Shown here: one piece after another, positions 36,169 to 45,545 of the stretch
How positions within the stretch are numbered: the stretch's first letter is position 1
Layout of the letters: each line of letters starts with the position of its first letter
Origin: Candidatus Thorarchaeota archaeon SMTZ1-83
GTDB lineage: Archaea; Asgardarchaeota; Thorarchaeia; Thorarchaeales; Thorarchaeaceae
Direction: 5' to 3'
Length of the DNA: 64,000 nt
Assembly (NCBI GenBank): GCA_001563325.1
Contig: LRSK01000051.1
Span: 7,523 to 71,522, forward strand
Made by a program: the position numbers and the translations under genes
Notes under the pieces: generated by a model
What the model saw: only the letters and a program-made list of their open reading frames with translations
Databases searched by the model: none
Told to the model about the DNA's origin: nothing

Positions 36169-37995
36169 CTACTCAGCGATTCCTGGTACGACCATGCCAG
36201 ATACAGACAGCTCTTGATAGAGTGACTGGAATTCCGAGTCCATCTTCTTGTCAATGGTGTTCATCGTCGACTCATAGCTGTCCCAAGGGGTGAGCTTCAT
36301 CCGTGCGAGGTTGTCTAGAACGCTGAATTCGAGGATTCTTCTGACCTGCACACCCATGCTCACCGCTTCAGCCATCTTCCTTGCAAACTTGATGATTAAT
36401 CGGAGCATCCTGTATGTCTTACCAATTGGACAGAATGTGTCAATCTCGTGGAGGGCACTCTGGGTAAGAAAGTCCTCTTTGATCATTCTGGCAGCCTCCA
36501 GGATCGCTCTCTCCGACTCAGGTAATGCATCTGGACCAACAAGCTGCACAATCTCCCTGAGCTCTTGATCCTTCTGAAGAAGGGCCATGGCCTCCTTTAC
36601 CAAGCCAGTCCAGTCATCTCCTAGGTTTTCCTGGTGCCAAGGTTCCAGGGTTGGACTATATAGAGAGTAGCTCGTTAGTGAGTCTATTGCAGGGAAGAAT
36701 CTTCGGGCTGCCAAGTCTTTGTCCAGGGCCCAGAAGACCTTCACAATTCTGAGTGTGGCCTGCGTTACTGGCTCAGAGAAGTCGCCTCCAGGGGGCGACA
36801 CTGCACCACAAAGGGTGATGGAGCCAAGTCGCTCGTCAGACCCAAGAGCCTTCACGCGTCCACCTCTCTCGTAGAACTGAGCCAGCCTAGAGCCCAGATA
36901 GGCAGGATATCCTTCTTCCGATGGCAATTGGCCAAGTCTTCCAGAGATCTCACGGAGTGCTTCGGCCCAACGAGAGGTCGAATCGGCCATCAATGCCACG
37001 TCGAACCCTTGGTCTCTGAAATACTCGGCAAGTGTAACTGCAACATAGATGGACGCCTCGCGCGCTGCAACGGGCATGTTTGAGGTGTTGGCGATCAAGA
37101 CTGTACGTTCCATCAGGGGACGGCCGCTCTTCGGATCCTTCAGGTGGGGCCACTCCTCCAGTGCCTCAGTCATCTCATTACCCCTTTCTCCGCAACCAAC
37201 GTAGACAACGACCTGTGCGTCGGCCCACTTGGCAAACTGATGGAGCGTGACCGTCTTGCCTGTTCCGAAGCCCCCTGGGATAGCACCAGTGCCGCCCTTG
37301 GCCTGTGGCATGAATGTATCAATGACCCTCTGTCCAGTAATGAGTGGTGTATCCATGGGAGCTCGATTCTTGAAGGGGCGACCAACTCGGACAGGTGTCC
37401 TCTGGAGCATCATGACATCGTGTATGTCGCCGTGTGCGTCCTTCACCTTACATATCGTTTCAAGGACTGTGTACTCACCCTGAGGCACTACTTCTACAAC
37501 CTCGCCCTTAACTCCGACTGGCATCAGGATCCGTGATGTGATGATACCTGTTTCAGGTACCTCTCCAATGATGTCACCAGGGACAACATTGTCGCCAACC
37601 TTGATCGTGGGTTTGAATTCCCACTTCTTCTCTTTGTCTATGCCTTCTACAGTAAGACCCCTCGAGATGAAGTCGCCAGACATCTCCCGAAGCTCGGGAA
37701 GTGGTCGCTGGATTCCATCATAGATGGAGCCTAAGAGCCCGGGCCCTAGCTCGACAGAGAGTGAGTCACCAGTTGATACCACAGGTTCTCCGGGCGTAAG
37801 ACCAGATGTTTCCTCATAGACCTGGACAGTGCACGTGCCCTCACCGACCTCAATCACTTCTCCAATCAACTGTTGTTTGCCGACACGTACGACCTCATAC
37901 ATTCTGACAGAGGTCAGTCCTCCACATCGGACAACTGGGCCAGCAATGCTCTCGATTCTTCCGGTTTCTTGGGTCAATTCTTCACGCTCCATCAA
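36169..37995 (-). CDS. atpA: A-type ATP synthase subunit A (catalytic)
   Basis: This is the catalytic subunit of the A1 head. It has the Walker A GGFGTGKTVTL, the non-homologous insert of A/V-type A subunits (KWEFKPTIKVGDNVVPGDIIGEV), [16 protein letters not shown] and SEEGYPAYLGSRLAQFYERGG. The length is 608 aa, as expected without an intein. It begins 7 bases after atpF, so the two are co-translated. No D, E, C, I or K subunit genes are present nearby. Confidence 0.97.
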   Translation of the reverse strand: MMEREELTQETGRIESIAGPVVRCGGLTSVRMYEVVRVGKQQLIGEVIEVGEGTCTVQVYEETSGLTPGEPVVSTGDSLSVELGPGLLGSIYDGIQRPLPELREMSGDFISRGLTVEGIDKEKKWEFKPTIKVGDNVVPGDIIGEVPETGIITSRILMPVGVKGEVVEVVPQGEYTVLETICKVKDAHGDIHDVMMLQRTPVRVGRPFKNRAPMDTPLITGQRVIDTFMPQAKGGTGAIPGGFGTGKTVTLHQFAKWADAQVVVYVGCGERGNEMTEALEEWPHLKDPKSGRPLMERTVLIANTSNMPVAAREASIYVAVTLAEYFRDQGFDVALMADSTSRWAEALREISGRLGQLPSEEGYPAYLGSRLAQFYERGGRVKALGSDERLGSITLCGAVSPPGGDFSEPVTQATLRIVKVFWALDKDLAARRFFPAIDSLTSYSLYSPTLEPWHQENLGDDWTGLVKEAMALLQKDQELREIVQLVGPDALPESERAILEAARMIKEDFLTQSALHEIDTFCPIGKTYRMLRLIIKFARKMAEAVSMGVQVRRILEFSVLDNLARMKLTPWDSYESTMNTIDKKMDSEFQSLYQELSVSGMVVPGIAE

Positions 37996-38002
37996 TGTCA
38001 GA

Positions 38003-38326
38003 TCAGATGTTTATCTCAATACCAACAGCCTTCCGAATGAGCTCCCTGAGGACTGCATCATATGCTCCAGTTGTTCCGTTTCTGTCTGGAATAAGTAGAA
38101 TCACTGGAACCGGAGCCTCAGACAGTTCAAGTATGGTGTCCTCCACTGTCTTGGCGAGAGGTTCCGTTATGAGAATGAGTCCCGTTCTGGGGTCCCGGAA
38201 GTACTTGGTCAGTGAACCACGTGTTTCTTCAGGAGTGTCAGGAACACTGCATTCCTTCACACCAACCATCCGGAAACCTGTGACCGTATCTCGGTCTCCA
38301 ATCACAACGATTCTGTTACCGACCAT
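38003..38326 (-). CDS. atpF: A-type ATP synthase subunit F
   Basis: A 107-residue protein with the F-subunit fold: MVGNRIVVIGDRDTVTGFRMVGV, the alternating helices and strands, then LILITEPLAKTVEDTILEL and VPVILLIPDRNGTTG. The F subunit is part of the central stalk. It is the first gene of the visible F-A unit. Confidence 0.93.
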   Translation of the reverse strand: MVGNRIVVIGDRDTVTGFRMVGVKECSVPDTPEETRGSLTKYFRDPRTGLILITEPLAKTVEDTILELSEAPVPVILLIPDRNGTTGAYDAVLRELIRKAVGIEINI

Positions 38327-38445
38327 GTGTTGCTACGCGCCGCTATGGTTTTTGAAGGGTAGAACCACTATTCTGGTTGGAGGCTGCACAAGGGTCCATC
38401 AAATTAAGGTTTTCATTCGGCCCACAGCCTCATGATGTCTTGTTC

Positions 38446-38940
38446 TTATTCGGTGAACTGAGCGATAATGTCCTCTTCATCGACAAGAGTCCAACAGTAA
38501 AGACACTTCAGCGTCGGTGGAGTTCGAGAAACTACCTCATACTTGGCTTTGATTGGTTCTCTTTCCTTGTTCGTCACACATCGTTGGTTTGGACAGATAA
38601 TCACGCTGGTGATTGTATCTGGAAGTTCTACTCGAGTCTTCTTCGTGACCTTGCCGGATTCAATGATGTTCAGCGTGGCGTCAGGTGCTACTAATGCAAT
38701 CCGGGCAACTTCTTGGGAATCGAGAGAACGATGTTCGAGCTTCACGATGTCCTTCCGGCCAATCTTTGAACTCGAGATATTCATCGCCAGAGAAATGACG
38801 TTGTCTTCTCTGCCAGTGATTCCAAGAATTTGGAGAACCTCTAGTGCATGTCCCGCTCTGATGTGGTCTATGACTGTTCCATCCGATATCTTCACAATTC
38901 GGATGCCGTCGTACTTTTCGTGCTCGCCCATGTACATCAT
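38446..38940 (-). CDS. pyrI: Aspartate carbamoyltransferase regulatory subunit
   Basis: The regulatory chain of ATCase, which binds nucleotide effectors. It has the N-terminal allosteric domain (DGTVIDHIRAGHALEVLQILGI, SLAMNISSSKIGRKDIVKLE) and the C-terminal zinc domain with four cysteines (CPNQRC and CLYC). ATG codons lie at 38940, 38937 and 38931; none has a ribosome site, and an ATAAAAC box ~30 bases upstream suggests a leaderless mRNA. The catalytic pyrB, usually adjacent, is not here. Confidence 0.93.
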   Translation of the reverse strand: MMYMGEHEKYDGIRIVKISDGTVIDHIRAGHALEVLQILGITGREDNVISLAMNISSSKIGRKDIVKLEHRSLDSQEVARIALVAPDATLNIIESGKVTKKTRVELPDTITSVIICPNQRCVTNKEREPIKAKYEVVSRTPPTLKCLYCWTLVDEEDIIAQFTE

Positions 38941-39068
38941 CTGGGGGTAGTGTGTCTGACCGTTCCGTTTTATTCCTTCCCTTTGATTTCGCGGCTTTGT
39001 ACCATATCAAGAGGCGAAGGTTGATATGGGGAACATCCGGACGGCACCAAGCAAGACGGTGAAGTGAT

Positions 39069-40412
39069 TTGGTCCTGGAAGGTCTCGGAAAGGCACTCAA
39101 CTCAGCTCTGAAGCGGCTTTTCGGCGCATCTGTAATTGATGCGGAGTTGGTGAAGGAGCTAACAAGGGACATTCAGAGAGCCCTTCTGACAGCAGATGTA
39201 GATGTCAATCTGGTAATGGCTATTACAAAGAGAGTGGAGGAGCAGGCACTTGATGAATCACTTCCCCGAGGAATATCTCGGCGTGAGCATATTGTGAAAG
39301 TGGTCTGGGATTCCCTGTCCCACTTCTTGGGCGAGAAGACTGTTCCTCTCGAAATCTCCCCAGGAAAGCCCAATCTGGTGATGATGGTTGGCATTCAGGG
39401 CTCCGGGAAGACCACCACAATCGGGAAGCTGGCACGATACTATCAGAAGAGAGGGATAAAGACGGGAGTGATCTGCGCTGACAACTTCCGACCGGGCGCC
39501 TACAGTCAGCTGAAACAGTTGGCAGAACGCTCCAATGTGCCATTCTGGGGCGATGAGGAAGAGAAGGACGCTGTTAAGCTGGCCAAGAAGGGTTTCGATG
39601 ACATGAAGAAGCGAGGCATCGAGCTTATTCTGCTGGATACCTCTGGAAGGCACCGTGAGGAAACGAGCTTGATAAAGGAGATGAAGGACATCTCCAAGGG
39701 TGTCAAGCCCCAAGAGATTATACTGGTTGTCGACGGCACTCTCGGTCAGCAGGCAGGCACTCAGGCGGCTGCTTTCAGGGACGCCACGAAGATTGGCTCG
39801 ATAGTTGTCACGAAACTTGATGGAAGTGCAAAGGGAGGTGGAGCTCTCTCAGCCGTTGCGGCCACTGGTGCTCCAATCAAGTTCATTGGAACCGGTGAAG
39901 GAATAGACGCCATTGAGACTTTCAATCCGACGAAGTTCGCTGGCAGACTTCTTGGTATGTCAGATATTCAAGGACTGATCGAGAAGGTTAGAGAGGCGCA
40001 GATTGTGGTAGATGAAGACGCTACGATGCGTTTCATGAAAGGCCAGTTCTCGCTTAATGATATGATGGCGCAGCTGAAACAGCTGAAGAAAATGGGTCCG
40101 ATTGGTAAGGTAATGGAGATGCTGGGACTACAGTACAAGCTCCCAGATGATATTGCAGAGATACAAGAGGAGAACATGAAACGGTGGGAGGTCATTATGA
40201 GTTCGATGACCAAGGAGGAGCTCGACAACCCCAAGACAATAAAGTCCTCAAGAATTCAACGAATTGCCAAGGGGTCCGGGACTAGCGCGCGAGACGTACG
40301 AGATCTACTGAAGCAACATCAGCAGATGCAGAAGATGATGAAGCAGTTTGGTAAGCAACGCCGTGGAAGAAGGGGAGGAATCCCCGGATTGCAAGGACTG
40401 CCAGGGGCCTAG
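39069..40412 (+). CDS. srp54: Signal recognition particle protein SRP54
   Basis: The GTPase and RNA-binding protein of SRP targets nascent membrane proteins. The N domain is residues ~1-90. The G domain has GIQGSGKTTTIGKLARYY, DTSGRHREE and TKLDGSAKGG. The methionine-rich M domain follows (MGPIGKVMEMLG, RIQRIAKGSGTSARDV, MQKMMKQFGKQRRG). The start is TTG with GGTGAAGTGA just upstream. TrmY follows after 32 bases. The SRP RNA was not found in this window. Confidence 0.97.
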   Translation: MVLEGLGKALNSALKRLFGASVIDAELVKELTRDIQRALLTADVDVNLVMAITKRVEEQALDESLPRGISRREHIVKVVWDSLSHFLGEKTVPLEISPGKPNLVMMVGIQGSGKTTTIGKLARYYQKRGIKTGVICADNFRPGAYSQLKQLAERSNVPFWGDEEEKDAVKLAKKGFDDMKKRGIELILLDTSGRHREETSLIKEMKDISKGVKPQEIILVVDGTLGQQAGTQAAAFRDATKIGSIVVTKLDGSAKGGGALSAVAATGAPIKFIGTGEGIDAIETFNPTKFAGRLLGMSDIQGLIEKVREAQIVVDEDATMRFMKGQFSLNDMMAQLKQLKKMGPIGKVMEMLGLQYKLPDDIAEIQEENMKRWEVIMSSMTKEELDNPKTIKSSRIQRIAKGSGTSARDVRDLLKQHQQMQKMMKQFGKQRRGRRGGIPGLQGLPGA

Positions 40413-40444
40413 ACACTTCTCTCCCGATTTCTGAGGGCATGGTG

Positions 40445-41011
40445 ATGTCTCTTCGTCGGTTCCTAATCTTGTTCAGAGAGTTCCCCATTGACGAAACTAG
40501 TGTTAGGGCAGGCGAGAATGCCCATGAAGTAATCGTTGCGTGCCGCTCCATCAACGTTGGACTGTTCGTTTCTGGTGACTTGCGAAGGGATGTGGAGGTC
40601 AGCATCGCGCACGGCGAAAAAGAGAATCTTCGAGTTATGACCTTCCCAGGACAGAAACTGAAGAGGGTGTCGCCCGATGAACGTTCAATCTCATTCTTCC
40701 TACTGAAAGCGAACAAGGAGCTGCTCAATCTTCACCTTGGAGAAGCAAGACGGATGGACAATGGAATAGAGCTGAGGAGAACGGGCTTGGTCGAGCTTCT
40801 CTCACTGTGGTCGGATTCGGGCATATTCCTTGCGCAGGCCGATGCCGCAGCAGAGCAAATGCCTGTGCAGGCACCCCCTGGGCTTTACATCTATGAAGTG
40901 GACAAGGCGGGAATGTTGGAGAAGCTCCCGAAACACCCCATTACGATATTGCGGAAACCGCCGAGTCCTGAGCGTTTCATTCTAGATATTAACCTAAGTT
41001 CAGACTCATGA
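40445..41011 (+). CDS. trmY: tRNA (pseudouridine54-N1)-methyltransferase TrmY
   Basis: This SPOUT-family enzyme (DUF358) methylates pseudouridine 54 in the T loop of archaeal tRNA. The N-terminal half has ACRSINVGLFVSGDLRRDVEV, then LKRVSPDERSISFFLL; the C-terminus carries the knot region. The ATG at 40445 has GAGGG 7 bases upstream. ATG 40439 is equally in frame but too close to the ribosome site. Confidence 0.88.
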   Translation: MSLRRFLILFREFPIDETSVRAGENAHEVIVACRSINVGLFVSGDLRRDVEVSIAHGEKENLRVMTFPGQKLKRVSPDERSISFFLLKANKELLNLHLGEARRMDNGIELRRTGLVELLSLWSDSGIFLAQADAAAEQMPVQAPPGLYIYEVDKAGMLEKLPKHPITILRKPPSPERFILDINLSSDS

Positions 41012-41094
41012 CATGGTGAGCTTTGAGTAACCTTCATAATGAAAGCCTCCAGAAGGGACATCAAGACAGAAATCATGTGTGGGTGTGGCCTGTA

Positions 41095-42273
41095 TTGCCT
41101 ACCAATGTATCTCCTGAGTTCGATAAGCAGAGGCAAATCTACGAGGACACCGAAGACCTTGTACAGCGGATAGCAGAACTTGAGAAACTCCTGTCCCTGG
41201 CACCCAGACACAAAGGTGCAGAGCGTATGGTAGGAGACTACCGCAAGAAGCTTGCCCAACTGAAGGCCAAACTGGAGAAACAGCGTGAACAGGAACGAGC
41301 TCGCAAAGGTGGTAGAGGCGCAGAGGAGGGAGTTGTTAGAAAAGAGGGCGCCGGCCAAGTCTGCCTAATTGGCGTCACCAATAGCGGAAAGTCCACCCTG
41401 ATTAACGCGGTGACAAACGCGGAGCTGGAAGTCGGAGATTATCCATTCACTACACCGCTGCCCACACCAGCAATGCTCACTCTTGAGGATATCAACATCC
41501 AGTTGGTGGAAATTCCCGGATTGTTTGAAGGAAGCAACGAGTCGGGAATAGGAAGACAGGCTCTATCAGTCGCTCGGAACACAGACTGCATAGCACTCGT
41601 CATTGATCTCTCTCAGGACATAGAAACCCAGATGTCAATCATTCTTGGAGAATTGGACAGCGCAAGGATACGGCTTAACCGGGAGAAGACATCTGTCAGA
41701 ATTGAGAGAGTCGGCCTTGGTGGCCACATGATCTACGGTGCTCAGAACTTTCAGGGGGACATAGAAGAGGTAAAGGAGTACCTTAAGGCATGCAAGATCT
41801 CGAACGTAATCGTTCGCTTCCAAAAGCCTGCAACGTTTCAGCAACTGGTCGATGCCATGGACGCAAGTGTTGCATACGTAAGAGCGTTGATTATCGCCAC
41901 CAAGGGAGATGCTCCGGGTTCTGAAGGGCGGTTCGAGGAACTCGAGGAGAAGTACGGAGAGCGATTCGAGATCATACCCGTTTCAGCTGAGAAGCGAGAG
42001 AATCTGGATGGGATGACGTGGGCACTCTACGATCACTTGGACATCCTTCGCGTATACACAAAGATTCCCGGCAAGAAGAGAGAGGACAAGCCCATTGTCT
42101 TGCCTGAGGGCTCTATTGTGGAAGACGCTGCAGCAAAGGTGCACAAGGAGCTGTTTGTTGAGAGGTTCCGTGCAGCAGTGATATACCGCGAGAAGGACAA
42201 GATAAAGCGAAGACAGGTAGGATTGAATTATCCCCTAGAGGACGGGGATGTACTTCAGCTCTTGCACAGGTAG
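41095..42273 (+). CDS. OBG/DRG-family GTP-binding protein with TGS domain
   Basis: A P-loop GTPase of the OBG/DRG group, about 392 aa. An N-terminal coiled region (residues ~1-80) precedes the G domain with GVTNSGKST (G1), IPGLFEG (G3) and ATKGD (G4); a TGS domain closes the chain (IVLPEGSIVEDAAAKVHKEL). DRG proteins associate with ribosomes. G3 reads EIPG rather than DTPG and G4 lacks the usual NKxD Asn. I start at TTG 41095 (PTNVSPEF) because GGGTGTGG lies upstream and the longer 24 codons are not conserved-looking. Confidence 0.85.
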   Translation: MPTNVSPEFDKQRQIYEDTEDLVQRIAELEKLLSLAPRHKGAERMVGDYRKKLAQLKAKLEKQREQERARKGGRGAEEGVVRKEGAGQVCLIGVTNSGKSTLINAVTNAELEVGDYPFTTPLPTPAMLTLEDINIQLVEIPGLFEGSNESGIGRQALSVARNTDCIALVIDLSQDIETQMSIILGELDSARIRLNREKTSVRIERVGLGGHMIYGAQNFQGDIEEVKEYLKACKISNVIVRFQKPATFQQLVDAMDASVAYVRALIIATKGDAPGSEGRFEELEEKYGERFEIIPVSAEKRENLDGMTWALYDHLDILRVYTKIPGKKREDKPIVLPEGSIVEDAAAKVHKELFVERFRAAVIYREKDKIKRRQVGLNYPLEDGDVLQLLHR

Positions 42274-42285
42274 GGTGAAAGCTGT

Positions 42286-43029
42286 TTGCCCGAACCTGAA
42301 GAAGAATCCGGACTGAATAACATCACGGTGGTCCTAGTTGAACCTCAGATCCCTGGAAATGTGGGATTTGCTGCGAGGGTTCTGGCAAACTTTGGGGTGG
42401 AGAGCTACCGGATAGTGGGAAATGACCCTCGACACGACAATTACGCACAGATGTTCTCGGCACGTGCCTCAGACATCCTGGAGTCGGCCCAGATCTTTCC
42501 GGACTTGGAGTCTGCACTGAATGGTATTCACTCCTCTTGGGCGGCTACCGCAAGAATAGGAAGGAATCACAGCGTGACGCGGGCCGCAGTACCACTGCCC
42601 GACTTGCCGGACCCCTTGGCTGTTGACGGACGCGTTGCATTGGTCTTTGGAAGAGAAGACGCAGGGTTGACGAATGAAGAAGTGGCCCTCTGTGATCTTG
42701 TGTTCACGATACCGGTTGCAAAGGGATATCCGAGCATGAATCTCAGTCACGCCATCGCGGTGACTCTCTACGAGTTGTTCAAGAAGTATGCACCCAAAGG
42801 TCCGCCAGAACCCACAGAAGCCAAACCAGCAACTCGAGAGGAAAGAGAGATCGTCTACCAGTTCTTTGACGAGGTTATTGATGAACTCGACATCAAGGAC
42901 TACAGACGACCCATTGCAAAACAAGTCTTCAGAAACCTCTTAGGTCGGGCGTACATGACTGGACGTGAGGTCGCAACGCTAACAGGTGTAGTCAGAAAGA
43001 TTAGAAACCTTGTCAAGAAGGCCGGTTGA
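42286..43029 (+). CDS. trmJ: tRNA/rRNA 2'-O-methyltransferase of the TrmJ/SpoU type
   Basis: A SPOUT-class RNA methyltransferase: VVLVEPQIPGNVGFAARVLANFG, then LVFGREDAGLTNEEVALCD and IPVAKGYPSMNLSHAIAV, the three SpoU knot motifs. It most resembles TrmJ, which methylates ribose at tRNA position 32. The helical C-terminal extension (EVATLTGVVRKIRNL) is also present. The TTG start has GGTGA 7 bases upstream. Its stop overlaps the next start (TTGA). Confidence 0.9.
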   Translation: MPEPEEESGLNNITVVLVEPQIPGNVGFAARVLANFGVESYRIVGNDPRHDNYAQMFSARASDILESAQIFPDLESALNGIHSSWAATARIGRNHSVTRAAVPLPDLPDPLAVDGRVALVFGREDAGLTNEEVALCDLVFTIPVAKGYPSMNLSHAIAVTLYELFKKYAPKGPPEPTEAKPATREEREIVYQFFDEVIDELDIKDYRRPIAKQVFRNLLGRAYMTGREVATLTGVVRKIRNLVKKAG

Positions 43030-43745
43030 AGGCATTGAACTTAATCAACTATCTCGAACCGATTGCCCCCAAGGACATTCTGTTTCCGGGTGTTCATTGG
43101 ATTATAGAAATAGTCCTCCTAGTCTTTCTAGCTCTGTTTCTCTGGGTCTGCGTCTGTGTCAGATCAATCCGTTACTTCTGGAAGTTTCCAATGCCTGCCT
43201 TCGCGGGAAATGCCATTGCAGCAGGCCCCTACAGGACCAGGGCTCAGCCACCATCGATGGTCGTTGAGGCTATCAACCCCAGACCAGGAATGAAAGTTGT
43301 CGAGATAGGGTGTGGATCTGGCCTCTACACTGTGGCAGTTGCAAATGCAATACAACCCGATGGTATGGTATATGCTGTTGACATCCAAGAGGGAATGCTT
43401 GAGAAACTGAGAAACAGAATGGAGCGAGAAGGCGTCAAGAACATCACTCCAGTCCTTGCAGATGCGGAGGGGCAGATTCCTCTGGCAGATGGTATAGCTG
43501 ATGCAGTCTTCTCAGTTGCCGTTATGCCAGAGATTCCAGACCCGGTGAAGGCAATGGACCAAGTCATACGACTAATGAATGATGGTGCAGTATTCGCGGA
43601 GGCGGAGTTCTTGTTGGACCCCGACTTTCCGCTAAGACGAACGGTTGTGAAGTGGGCAAAAGAGGCAGGCCTTGTCTTAGACCGGCAAATAGGCAGTGCA
43701 TTTCGCTATGTACTTGTGTTCCGGAAGAAGTCATCATCTGAGTAG
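43026..43745 (+). CDS. Membrane-anchored class I SAM methyltransferase
   Basis: A single N-terminal membrane helix (WIIEIVLLVFLALFLWVCVC, about 25-44) precedes a Rossmann methyltransferase domain: VVEIGCGSGLYTVAVANAI (SAM motif I), YAVDIQEGML (motif II) and MPEIPDPVKAMDQVIRLMNDG. The substrate may be a lipid or membrane quinone, given the anchor. It overlaps TrmJ by 4 bases, and its 3' end overlaps the convergent kinase-like gene by 12 bases. Confidence 0.85.
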   Translation: MKALNLINYLEPIAPKDILFPGVHWIIEIVLLVFLALFLWVCVCVRSIRYFWKFPMPAFAGNAIAAGPYRTRAQPPSMVVEAINPRPGMKVVEIGCGSGLYTVAVANAIQPDGMVYAVDIQEGMLEKLRNRMEREGVKNITPVLADAEGQIPLADGIADAVFSVAVMPEIPDPVKAMDQVIRLMNDGAVFAEAEFLLDPDFPLRRTVVKWAKEAGLVLDRQIGSAFRYVLVFRKKSSSE

Positions 43746-44711
43746 AGCAGAGAAAGTTTCTCTCAGAACAGACGAGTAGAGATCCCATTTCCTCACTCTT
43801 TCGTCAAGTAGCCGATATCCGAAGCGGACCATTTCATCGATTCCAAGATCAAGTCCGGACAGAACATACACGAAGGGAATCCTTCCATATCGGAATGACA
43901 TTCTCTGTTGAAGTCGGCCATCAATCTCCTTGGGATATGTCTTCAGTAGCGGGGTCATGAACTCGGAACCCTCCCTCTGAAAGAGAAAGTCTGCTGCGGG
44001 GTCGTAGATGCGTGTTTCCTCAAAGTCAATGATGCCTGTCACTTCGAAGGTTTCTGGATCGACAAGGATGTTTGAAGTGTCAAAGTCACCGTGGACCAAG
44101 ACTGGCTCAAACTGGAAATTCTCATCATGGTCTAGGAAGTCATGAAAAAGCGTGTCGGTCCACAGCTTCTGAGCGTGTGATAAATTCGGATACGTGATCT
44201 CCACGACTCGCTCATAGAACTTGCTCCATTCTCTGCGATCATCTTCTATGTCAAAAGACGAGTCCTCCGTTCCAGGTGATACGGCTGCCAGTTCTAGCTC
44301 GTGAAGTTCTCCGAGGAATACGCCTACTTGTTTTGCGATGTTCTGACGTTGCTCAATGGACAAATCCGAGTAATGCCTTGTCAGTGAGCAGCCAGGTATC
44401 TTCTGATATCCCATGTAGGGGGTCTCTGAGTCAACTTCGACAAACAGGGGAGAGGGGATTCTGATTGCTATATGGTCCTGAAGACCATTCAGAATCTCAG
44501 TTTCTCGTCGGACTAGTCTAATCCGCTCCTTGGCAGGAAGAAAAGTACTAGGAAATCGGAATATGAACCTGCCCCTAACCTCATAGACATTGTGAGTCCC
44601 ATGATAGAGAAAACGGACTTCTGGACTCTTCACATCAGGGAAGCATGTCTGGATGGTTGATTCAATCACGGATAGCTCGATGTCAGGTGGAACGTTCTCT
44701 TCATAGATCAT
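43734..44711 (-). CDS. APH/choline-kinase-like phosphotransferase
   Basis: The 325-residue protein has the protein-kinase-like APH fold: HGDFDTSNILV is the catalytic loop (Asp acting as base) and IIDFEETRIYDPAADF the metal-binding motif. Members phosphorylate aminoglycosides, choline, homoserine, sugars or other small alcohols. The target cannot be read here. The ORF begins at ATG 44711. Its stop overlaps that of the methyltransferase gene by 12 bases. Confidence 0.85.
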   Translation of the reverse strand: MIYEENVPPDIELSVIESTIQTCFPDVKSPEVRFLYHGTHNVYEVRGRFIFRFPSTFLPAKERIRLVRRETEILNGLQDHIAIRIPSPLFVEVDSETPYMGYQKIPGCSLTRHYSDLSIEQRQNIAKQVGVFLGELHELELAAVSPGTEDSSFDIEDDRREWSKFYERVVEITYPNLSHAQKLWTDTLFHDFLDHDENFQFEPVLVHGDFDTSNILVDPETFEVTGIIDFEETRIYDPAADFLFQREGSEFMTPLLKTYPKEIDGRLQQRMSFRYGRIPFVYVLSGLDLGIDEMVRFGYRLLDERVRKWDLYSSVLRETFSALLR

Positions 44712-44812
44712 AGCCGGACACCGCGCGAAGTGATGACAGTACTGTCAGACATTTCATCCTAGATTCGCCTTGATGGATATCGAATGTTCTAGTACACACT
44801 GAGTGGGGGAAA

Positions 44813-45352
44813 CTAGGAACCATATCCAAGCTTCTTCTTCAGCTCTGGGTCAATCTTATCAAAGTTAATCTTGCATGGGGTTGGCATCTTGGGCGCAGCT
44901 TTCTTCAGAGCCCTCATTGCCTGCTGAATGTATGCTCTGTCAGTTCTGATAGTAATCAGCGGCTGGTTCGGGCTCACTCTTGCAGCCACTCCTATGACTT
45001 TGCCGAAGGCTTTTCGCATACCATCCTGAACACGGTCTGCACCGGCACCTGAGATCATCTTGTTCTCACGAAGATAGTGGTACGGCTTGACGCGTATTCG
45101 AAGATGGTAGTTCTTCCTGCCGACAGTCTTGGTCATGTGCCGGTTCGAGGCGATACGGGCTGCCTCCAAGGCCTGATGACGAATCTGGCACCTCTCAAGA
45201 CCAACTAACGAGAGTTCTACCTCGAAGTCGCCGCCGGTGTCACCCATGTCAAAGCTGACTATCCTACTAGCTGGTTGACGATGGATGTACCGCTTCCTAA
45301 CAAATGGCGGCCTATCAGCCTCTCGATAACAGTGACCGGGTCGCTTTCCCAT
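44813..45352 (-). CDS. rpl10e: 50S ribosomal protein L10e (L16 family)
   Basis: The archaeal/eukaryotic L10e (L16-type) protein, which sits near the tRNA T-loop region of the large subunit. KRPGHCYREADRPPFVRKRYI at the N-terminus, then RHMTKTVGRKNYHLRIRV and KMISGAGADRVQDGMRKAFGK, are all typical. The length (179 aa) matches. The ATG has GGTGA 6 bases upstream, and CTTTTATTCG about 55 bases upstream is the likely promoter. Confidence 0.96.
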   Translation of the reverse strand: MGKRPGHCYREADRPPFVRKRYIHRQPASRIVSFDMGDTGGDFEVELSLVGLERCQIRHQALEAARIASNRHMTKTVGRKNYHLRIRVKPYHYLRENKMISGAGADRVQDGMRKAFGKVIGVAARVSPNQPLITIRTDRAYIQQAMRALKKAAPKMPTPCKINFDKIDPELKKKLGYGS

Positions 45353-45545
45353 TTAGTTTCACCTATCAAATATGGTCTTGAGTACCCAGACTCATCGTCA
45401 CGCCCTGAAGTTCGAATAAAAGGATTATGGCATGACTTCTGGTATTCTGAGTGAGGCCGTATGGAATCGGGTTCCAATCTCACGGTAGGATCCCAAGCCG
45501 GGGTGCTACGTCTTTGCCTGCTTGTCTATACTCTATGTGGAAGCA

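Noticed and set aside
41023..41094. Longer N-terminus of the TGS GTPase
   Set aside because: The ribosome site would be only 2 bases from TTG 41023, and the conserved PTNVSPEF start begins at 41095.
45353..45545. tRNA-like GGTTCCAATC upstream of L10e
   Set aside because: Position 57 of the T loop would be C and no acceptor or anticodon stem can be formed.
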